From assembly GCF_000247695.1 (NCBI RefSeq), contig NW_004624842.1:5729899-5793898 (forward strand): a DNA stretch of 64,000 bases, in the 5' to 3' direction. Positions within the stretch are counted from its first letter, which is position 1, and every line of letters starts with the position of its first letter. The notes under the pieces are model-generated. The model searched no databases, was not told where the DNA came from, and worked only from the letters and a program-made list of their open reading frames with translations. The position numbers and the translations under genes were made by a program. Source of the stretch: Heterocephalus glaber (lineage: Eukaryota; Chordata; Mammalia; Rodentia; Bathyergidae). Shown one piece after another: positions 56,861 through 64,000 of this stretch.

Positions 56861-57045
56861 GTGAAATTCAGATCAATAGGATTCTCAAGTCGTGAAATTC
56901 TGAGTAATAGAATTCTGTGGCCATGGAATGCTAATCAATATTTCTCTGGTGCCATAAAATTCTGATCAATGCGATTCACTGGTTGTGAAATTAAATCTAA
57001 CTAATAGAACTCTGAGGCCTTGAAATCCTAATCAATAAGGAAACT
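56861..57045 (+). repeat. 31-bp-unit minisatellite, six units
   Basis: Consecutive units at 56861-56891, 56892-56922, 56923-56953, 56954-56984 (31 bp each), 56985-57019 (35 bp, a 4-bp insertion) and a partial unit at 57020-57045. The consensus begins GTGAAATTCTGATCAATAGA and continues ATTCTCTGGCC. Units differ from one another by several bases, so the array is old. It overlaps no recognised transposon. Confidence 0.88.
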
Positions 57046-57414
57046 TCCCTACAAGGTTTGAAAAAGAATGCCCGGAAGGTGGGAGGGAAGAAGTCACAGA
57101 CAGGAGGGTCCTGTGCCAGACAGGCTGAGGGGAAACCTGCCCCTCACCCAGCCATTTAATAGGCACAACAACCACTGCAGAAGGACCCTATTGCAAAAAA
57201 GTTCATTTGTAGGACAGTGAAGTGAAATGAAAACATATCTTTCCTAGTTGCTCACCTGGGTCGAGCTGGGCCTCCAATTCCAGGTCTTCCAACCAGGTTT
57301 ATGGCAATGTATACCTCTGTCCTCTGCATTGAGTCAGAGGACTCTGGAGTGAAAGTGTCTGGGTTTGGCCCTAACTCTGCCCCTTTAAACATTAGTTATA
57401 ACTGGTATCCTAAA

Positions 57415-57832
57415 CCGGGCATGGTGGCACACACCTATAATGCCAGCACTCAGGAGGCTGAGGCAGGAGGATTGACATAAATTCAAGGCCAACCTGAGCT
57501 ACATGTGAAACCCTGTCTCAAAACAAAACAAACAAACAAACAAATTAATAGTTACCCCTGCCTCTGCTGTGCCAGCCATGAAACCAAGTGCTCACAATCA
57601 CGGCTACTCAGTTTAGTAGACAATGTTAGTCCTCAAACTGTTCATAAGCACAAAATAATTAAGACCTTGAGAGTTAAAATTTTATAGTAATTTGATATTC
57701 CTGTGACATTCAACCACATGATTATTCATTTCTCTTTTTTTGTTTTTTTTTTTTGGGTACCGGGAATTGAACTCGGGACCTTGCACTTGCTCAGCAGGCA
57801 CCAGAACCACTGAGCTAAATCCCCGGCGCAAT
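57415..57832. repeat. B1 and ID
   Basis: B1+ 57415-57530; ID- about 57734-57831 (TSD ATTATTCATTTC). Confidence 0.85.
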
Positions 57833-57939
57833 TATTCATTTCATTGTAGTTTACAAAAGCATTAGTTGATGGTGGAATGGAAATAATTAACTGAACCCTT
57901 ATCACAGAAAATGTCCTACTTTACCCACATTAGCCTTTT

Positions 57940-57961
57940 TTGGTACCGGGGTTCGAATACG
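57940..57961 (-). mobile_element. 22-bp ID insertion with perfect target duplication
   Basis: The insert TTGGTACCGGGGTTCGAATACG is only the 3' end of an ID (box B plus GGTACCAA). Perfect 14-bp TSD CACATTAGCCTTTT at 57926-57939 and 57962-57975. Confidence 0.92.
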
Positions 57962-58264
57962 CACATTAGCCTTTTATTTGCTTTTCTTTTGAAACAGAAT
58001 CTCCTTATGTTGTCTAGACTAGCTTCCAAATCCTGGGCTCAAGTGATCCTCCTGCCCCAGCCTCCCAGGTAGCTGGGACTGCAGGTGCATGCCTCAAGGC
58101 CTGGGTCCTGGGTCATCCTTTGAATCAAAGGTCCCTGTCAAACTGAGCAGCCCCAAAGCATCTTTGCCTCTGTTCTGTCCTCCCTGGTTTTCCCTCCCTT
58201 GTGCACCTGGGCAACTTGGGGCTCTGAAGGGATTTAACTTTCTTACTAAAGTCTCCTAGGAAGC

Positions 58265-58500
58265 ATGAGACAGGATAAGGTTAGGTCCCAGGATTTTAGT
58301 CTCCAGGCTCCACTGCTACTGAGCAGCTCTTGACCTTGGGCAAATTCCCTAACCTCTCTGAGCTTGGTTTTCACTGAATTGAAGCAGAAACAGATAATTC
58401 TCCCCTCACAGTATCTTGACTGAATGAAGATGTTAAATGAGCCAATGTGTGCTGAGCACATGCTAAGCTCTCAAGGTTAGCTGTTATTATTCTTCTATTG
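58265..58500 (-). repeat. MIR SINE, nearly full length
   Basis: TTGACCTTGGGCAAATTCCC, TAACCTCTCTGAGCTTGGTT, GATGTTAAATGAGCCAATGT and GTTAGCTGTTATTATTC give reverse MIR throughout. Confidence 0.85.
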
Positions 58501-59329
58501 TGATTACTTTGCTATAATAATAATTATTCCCTCCTAGGGCTCTTTCACCTGCCTTAAAGAATTGTTTGTGGCCTGAGGCTTGATTTCTAAGACCCAGCCA
58601 GGGTTCACTTCACTTCTCTTAAGGACCTGGAGTCGGAAGGAGTGGGTGACTGGGGCAGAGGAGGGAATTCAGGGTGGGGAGAGGCTGTCTCCTGTTGTGT
58701 CTGGTCCGATGCTTTCTGGGACCCAGCTATGCTGAGGGGCTTCAGCAGCAGCCCACCTGGCTTGAGGTTGGCTGACTATGCCTGGGAGCCCTAGAGACCA
58801 AGGTGAAGATCACAACATCTGCAACCTGGGATGGTACCACTGGCCAATCAAAGAGACAGCCTGAGAGCCGGGGATTTAGCTCAGTGGTTCCACAGCCTGC
58901 CCCAAAAGTGCAAGGACCTGAGTTCGATCCCCAGTACCAAAAAAAAAAAAAAAATGCGAGACAGGCTGAAAGTCATGGCCCTGCAGGTACAGGGACCTGC
59001 CAGCATGGCCTGCTGGCTACTAAGTCAAACAAGACGTCCCTCCATGAGCTCTGCCCAGGTCAGGAAAGGAGGACAAGACGGAGGGGGGAAAGCAGGAAGG
59101 AAGCTGTGCGTGGTGGGACAAGCCTGTGGGCCTAGCACTCAAGTGGCTGAGGTAGGAGGACCCCAAGTTCAAGGCCAGCCTAAACTACATAGTGAGTTCA
59201 GGGCCAGCCTGGACTACACAGACTCTGGTCTCATAAAACAAAACAAAAAGAAGAACAGCCTGAGAGGCTCATTCATTCCTTGGAGGCAGGGATGCTAAGG
59301 AATGTGCATCCATTGGCTTAGAGTCCTGG

Positions 59330-59490
59330 CAGGGTGGACTCACCTTACTAAACTGAGGAAGTCAGGGCTCTGCAGCCACAGTGACTGAGAGCACTTTGGG
59401 CAGATCTTTTGACATGACTGAGACTGTTTCCCAATCAGTGTGTGTGTGAAGATTCAGATCAGACATGATACCTGGCATATGGCAAAGACT
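59330..59490 (-). repeat. MIR SINE fragment
   Basis: GGGCAGATCTTTTGACATGA, GAGACTGTTTCCCAATCAGT and ATACCTGGCATATGGCAAAG fit reverse MIR. Confidence 0.5.
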
Positions 59491-59924
59491 CATATTATTT
59501 TTAATTTTAATTTTTTGGTTTTTTGAGACAAGATCTCACTATGTAGTTCTAGCTGGCCTCAAGCTCACAGTTTAGCCCAGGCTGGTCTTAAATTTGTGGC
59601 AATCTTCCTGCCTCAGTCTCCCAGGATTACAGACATGTGCCACCACAACTGTCCAAATAATAGTTATTATTATCATTGAATTAAACTTTCTGATCAGCAG
59701 GGCCATTATCTACTGAACTGTTGGGGATCGGGATAAGGTCCTACAGAAAGCAGTGAATTATGCCAGGTAAGAATTTCATTTCAGACTGGGTGTGGTGGTG
59801 GCCACCTGTAATCCCAGCACTCCATGAGTTTGAGGCCAGCTGGGCTACATAGTGAGTTCAGGGCCATTCTGAACTACATAATGAGACCCTATCTCAAAAC
59901 AAAACAAATTTTCATCTCTGGAGT

Positions 59925-60020
59925 CAGATTCCCACCGCTGCCATGTGTGACTGGATAGCTCCATGGGCCCTCTGAGTCTCCATTTCCTTTTCTATAGAAC
60001 AGGAGGGATTTAAAGAATGC
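59925..60020 (-). repeat. MIR SINE fragment
   Basis: GCCATGTGTGACTGGATAGC, then TGAGTCTCCATTTCCTTTTC fit reverse MIR. Confidence 0.5.
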
Positions 60021-60028
60021 AAAGTTCC

Positions 60029-60114
60029 AGGGCCAGGGATTTAGCTCAGTGGTTCTGGCACCTGCCTTGAAAGCTGAAGGTCCTGAGTTCAATCCCTGGT
60101 ACCAAAAAAAAAGA
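60029..60114 (+). mobile_element. Young ID SINE inserted in a MIR relic
   Basis: TSD GCAAAGTTCC before and after. Confidence 0.85.
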
Positions 60115-60399
60115 GCAAAGTTCCTGGCCCATAGGGGAGGTTGTGAACCTCCATTTTCTTCACCCAGATCCTGTTCCCCAGCCTTTGCAGGCTGACCACC
60201 TACATTTCTGGCCAAATTTCTTTCCGTGGACAAACATCGGCATAGCTGGTACTTCTAGAAGTCTGGCTGTTGCTCTAGCCTTTCTGTGGGTGGCAAAACT
60301 GGGGTTCAGTAAGGTTATGGTGGCTAAGCTTGACTGGGTCAACTTCATTGCCTTGGGACCCGCCCCCAGGGGGGTTGAGTAAAGCATACTTCTGTGTAT

Positions 60400-60615
60400 G
60401 TCTGGGTGGTCATGGAGATGTGACCTTGGGGTCTATAGCTGGTCCCTGGCCCCTTCTCGGTGGCACTGTTCTCTGCTTCCCAGGACTATAAACTAAGCAT
60501 CTTTGCTCTGCCACAACCTTCTACCATGATGTTTCTGCCAGCAAACCATGGACTGAATCTCCTGAAATCATGAGTCAAATTAAACTTTTCCTCCTTTATA
60601 TTGTAGGTGTTGGGC
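60400..60615 (+). mobile_element. MaLR-like LTR 3' fragment
   Basis: Contains CCATGATGTTTCTGCC, then ATGGACTGAATCTCCTGAAA, then AAATTAAACTTTTCCTCC. This order resembles the 3' end of mammalian MaLR LTRs. The 5' boundary is not defined. Confidence 0.4.
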
Positions 60616-60619
60616 TGAA

Positions 60620-60695
60620 TAATACAGAGGTGAAGTAACTTGCTCAGTGCCACATAGAACTAATGATGAGAACATGGACACGAATCTGACCTGCC
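60620..60695 (+). repeat. MIR SINE 3' half
   Basis: GAGGTGAAGTAACTTGCTCA followed by GTGCCACATAGAACTAATGA. Confidence 0.65.
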
Positions 60696-60841
60696 CTCCT
60701 CTTTCCTTTAGTTTTGGCTTTCTTCCTCTTTTCTTTCCTTCCTTCCTTCCTCCTTCTCTCCCTGTATTTCATCTCTCATTCTCTTCCTTCCTTAATATAG
60801 AAAAGCATATAAAAGAAAAGCAGTTTGTTACTTGCATTAAA

Positions 60842-61055
60842 AAAGAAAGTCCTGCCGGGGATTTAGCTCAGTGGTTTCCGCTGCCTGCTCCGCAAGTGCA
60901 AGGACTCAAGTTCAATCCCCGGTACAAAAAAAAGAAAAGATAAAAAAGAAAGTCCTGGGCCAGGGATTTAGCTCAATGGTTTTGCCACCTGCTGTGCAAG
61001 CACAAGAAGATGAGTTTGATTCCCGGTACCAAAAAAAAAAAAAAAAAGAAAGTCC
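60842..61055 (+). repeat. Two IDs with a triplicated target site
   Basis: AAAGAAAGTCC occurs at 60842-60852, 60945-60955 and 61045-61055. ID+ copies fill 60853-60944 and 60956-61044. Both are of the GCTGC/GCTCC type but differ at several positions. Confidence 0.92.
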
Positions 61056-61062
61056 CCCTTAA

Positions 61063-61455
61063 ACCAGGCATGGTGGTGTATGCCTGTAATTTCAGCTCTC
61101 TGGGAGGCTGAGGGAGGAGGAATTCAAATTCCAGCCAAGCCTATGCAATTTAGTGGCTTAGTGAGACTCTGTTTCAAAATCAAAAATTTAAAAATAGAAC
61201 CTCGTGTGGTGGCATATGCCTATAATCCCAGCTCTCAGGAGGCTGAGGCAGGAGGATTGCCATGAGTTTGAGGCTAGCCTGGGCTACATTAGTGCATTTA
61301 AGGCCAGCCTGAACTACATAGCGGGACCTTGTCTCAAAAAACCAAAACCAAAGGGGTCAGGGATTTAGCTCAGTGGTTCCACTGCCTGCCTTGAAAGCGC
61401 AAGGACCAGAGTTCAATCCCTGATATCCCCCCTACGGAAAAAAAGAAAAAATTGT
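61063..61455 (+). repeat. Two B1 and an ID
   Basis: B1 61063-61190, B1 with duplication 61200-61345, ID 61353-61450. Confidence 0.8.
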
Positions 61456-62007
61456 TTTTGCAGCTACCATGATTTTTCTTTTATAATGCAATCATACAAA
61501 TTGAATGACTAGTATAATGAACGTGGTTGTTTAAATTTTGTCATATTTGTTTTATTCCCCTATCTTCATGTATTGTTTTGAGATAAGATCTTGCTATTTC
61601 ACCCAGGCTGGGGTTGTACTCCTGAGTTTAAGTGATCCTCCTGTTTCAGCCTCCCATGGAACCATGCCTGGCTTGGTAATTAGCAGTTAGATGTAAAACA
61701 GAACAATATAAAAATCCTTTGTGGGGCCAGGGATTTAGCTCAGTGGTGCCACACCTGCCTTGCAAGCACAAGGTCCTGAGTTCAATCCCTGGTACCCCAA
61801 AAACAAAAAACAAAAAAAACCTTTGTGGCCCATAAGTATTTTTTTTCTTTTTTTGGTACTGGGGATTGAACTCATATTTTGTTTTTGTTTTTGTTTTTTT
61901 GGTACCAGGGATTGAATTCAGGTCCTTGCGCTTGAGAAGCAAGCAGCGAAACCACTGAGCTAAATCCCCGGGCCTCATATTTTGTTTTTTAAGACAGGGT
62001 TTTTATT

Positions 62008-62146
62008 TTTATTTATTTATTTATTTATTTATTTTTAAAGACGGGGTTTTAAGAGACTGGCCTCGAACTCATAGCGATCCTTCTACCTCAGCCTCCTGAG
62101 TGCTACCACATCCAGCTTATTTATTTATTTATTTATTTATTTATTG
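62008..62146. repeat. (TTTA)n runs in stacked SINEs
   Basis: Two TTTA arrays (about 62008-62034 and 62117-62145) at tails of minus-oriented SINEs. Similar runs are at 43029-43048 and 44930-44952. Confidence 0.8.
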
Positions 62147-62439
62147 GTACTGGGGATCGAACTCGTGTCCTTGGGCTTGAGCAGCAGGCAGCGAAACCAC
62201 TGGGCTAAATACCCAGGCCTTCATATTTATATTTTGAGACAGGGTCTCACTATGTAGTCCAAGCTGATCTTGAACTCACTATGTAGCAGGGGATGGCCTT
62301 GAACTTGCAAAAATCCTCCTGCTTCAGCCTCCTAAATACTAGGATTTCAGGCATGTGCCACCATGCCCAGTGCCAATAAGCATTTAAAAGGCAATTTTTT
62401 ATTGTTTTCTGTACTCTTTTCCTTTCCTTTCTTTTTTTT

Positions 62440-62515
62440 TTCTTTTAGAGTAGGAAAAATTTATTGAGAGAAAGAAAGCTTATGTCTAAGAGAGACAGAA
62501 GCAGAGTCCTTTCTT
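62440..62515 (-). mobile_element. Retroelement 3'-end repeat, copy 2
   Basis: The same string order as the copy near 27.73 kb (TGTCTCTCTTAGACATAAG, CAATAAATTTTTCCTAC, then A-rich), on the minus strand. Only about 60 bp are alignable by eye. Confidence 0.45.
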
Positions 62516-64000
62516 TGCTTTTTTTTTTTTGGTACCGGGGATTGAACTTGGGACCTTGTGCTTGCAAGGCAGGTGCCGGAACCACTGAGCTAAATCCCCG
62601 GCCCCTTTCTTTGCTTTTTAAAATAAGGTCTCATGGGCCAGGGATTTAGCTCAGTGGTGTCGCTGCCTGCTATGCAAGCTTAAGGACCCGAGTTCGATCT
62701 CCTGTACCAAAAAATATATATAAATAAATAAAGTAAAATAAAATAAGGTCTCACTATGTTACCCAGGCTGGGCTTGAACTTCTGAGCTTGAAATATTCTC
62801 TTACTTCCACCTCTTGAGTAGCTACAACTACAATAGCCATTGTGTCCTACTTTTTTTTTTTTTTTTGGCTGGGGATAGAACCTAGGACCTCAGACATGCT
62901 CTCCAAGTGCTCTACCACTGAGCTATACCCCTCTTTTTATTTAGAGACAGTGTCTTGCTAAATTGCCTCAACTGGCCTCAAGCTTGCTATCCTCTTACCT
63001 CAGCCTCCTTAATAGCTGGGATTACAGCTATGTGCCACTGTGCTGGTCTCCAAGAGTAGTATCTTGTTTTGTTTTATTTTGGTACTGGGCATTGAACCCA
63101 GGGACACATCCCCAACTCTTTTTTATTTTTTATTTTGACACGAAGTCTGCTTAAATCACTAAATTGCTCAGGCTGGGCTCAATTGTGTGATCCTTCTGCC
63201 TCAGCCTCCTAGAGTGCTGGAGTTCCAGGTGTGCTACACCCACCACATGCAGCCAAAAGCAGTATCTTCAGAGAGTCTTAGTAGTATCTCAAAAGGAGAT
63301 GATGTGGAAAGAATATTTATAAGGTAAAGGGTTTTTGACTCAAGTGGTATCAAGTGAATTTTTGGCTTTTGTTTCATTTTGTTGTGGAGGCAGGGTCTCA
63401 CTTGTAGTTCAGGGTGGCTTTGAGTTCACTATGTAGCCCAGGTTGGCCTTGAACTCTTGGTAATCTTTCTGCCTCAGCCTCCCAAGTGCTGGGATCACAG
63501 GTGTGCACCACCATGCTGGGGATTTGCTTTTGTTTTTGATTTTCAAGGCAGAAAACTGAGACTGGGTAAAGTTTGTGACAGAATAATTTAGAGTTGGTGA
63601 ACAGCTGAGAGAAGGGGCTCTTGAAACACTGAAGTTAAACTATTGTCTGGTAAGGGAGGTGTCTGCCATGGTAAGCAAACTGTTTGTCTAAAGGAATTGG
63701 TTTGGAGGAATTTCCTGAGGCAAACAGTGAGGTTATTTATCTGTTTACAATCTTGTCTTTCTGGGAAAGAGTTTCCTGGTACAAGCAAGTCCTGTTGACA
63801 TAGGGGACCTCAGCTCTTGCACCCAGGAGCTGAGTAACATTGAGGAAAATGGTCCTGGATCTTAGGTGTATCCCTTCCCTCTTGCTGGGCACCTGCATTT
63901 GTTTATCACATGCAGTCCTGCGATAGACATAGGTATATGAATGTCCATAAAGGAGTGTTTCTCTTCAGTCCTCATTGAGAAGTAGAATTGTTAGGTAGGG

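Larger units (their letters stand above)
57980..59905. repeat. SINE cluster
   Basis: Older Alu/B1-like monomer- 57980-58100; ID+ 58868-58955; B1+ 59103-59245; B1- 59515-59650; B1+ 59785-59905. 58500-58860 has nothing recognised. Confidence 0.75.
61565..63520. repeat. Dense stacked SINEs
   Basis: B1- 61565-61678; ID+ 61723-61817; ID end- 61848-61870 then ID- 61887-61973 (TSD CTCATATTTTGTTTTT); B1- 61990-62116; ID- 62147-62220; B1- 62225-62373; ID- 62523-62603 (TSD CCTTTCTTTGCTTTT); ID+ 62634-62740 (TSD AAATAAGGTCTCA); B1- 62745-62830; B1-dID- 62868-63050 and 63080-63255; B1- 63370-63520. 63520-64000 has nothing recognised. Confidence 0.78.

Overview
This is a window of mammalian nuclear DNA, almost certainly from a non-murid rodent. 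It is saturated with two SINE types: a young tRNA-Ala(CGC)-like monomeric ID family, with a box A such as TTTAGCTCAGTGG, a box B such as GTTCGATCCCC and a GGTACC-A(n) end, and 7SL-derived B1 elements. Many B1 copies carry the internal duplication typical of rodent B1, and many are fused to a short deleted ID (B1-dID). By eye there are roughly 90-100 young ID copies, many with perfect target-site duplications (TSDs). The ID plus B1-dID mix suggests a castorimorph or sciuromorph rodent (beaver, kangaroo-rat or squirrel relatives) rather than mouse or rat. The exact species cannot be read from this window.

Only one real gene is supported. On the minus strand a CpG island at about 41.5-42.6 kb holds a first exon whose coding part reads MVGVPGAAAFQ and ends in a perfect GTAAGC splice donor. 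From memory this matches the upstream first exon of CBFA2T2 (MTGR1). Positions 1-42117 are then the first ~42 kb of CBFA2T2 intron 1, and everything to the right of ~42.6 kb is upstream intergenic DNA. No other protein-coding exon was recognised. Almost every open reading frame in the window lies in SINE sequence or in GC-rich noncoding DNA.

Layout. 1-40.7 kb: intron dense in ID and B1/B1-dID, with old L1 and L2 pieces, a MER28/Tigger2 copy (0.8-1.1 kb), a TA-flanked Tigger-like transposon (11.5-12.5 kb), a solo LTR (20.3-20.8 kb), a hAT-like fragment (21.7-22.0 kb), a 100-N assembly gap that falls inside an ID element (25.9 kb), and a full-length RPLP1 processed pseudogene (33.0-33.6 kb). 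40.7-42.7 kb: SINE-free promoter block with GC boxes and an old MIR in the island. 42.7-51.8 kb: SINE-rich upstream DNA containing a mariner transposase fossil (45.4-47.5 kb) that was broken by an LTR, by SINEs and by an apparent internal inversion. 51.85-55.42 kb: a 3.6 kb block with no young SINE, holding old MIR and hAT pieces. 55.4-64 kb: more SINEs, a 31-bp-unit minisatellite (56.86-57.05 kb), MIRs and LTR remnants.

There is no operon, CRISPR array or prokaryotic system. The most unusual structures are the inverted mariner fossil, the 31-bp minisatellite, ID arrays with triplicated target sites, ID insertions as short as 22 bp, and the young-SINE-free block upstream of the promoter.
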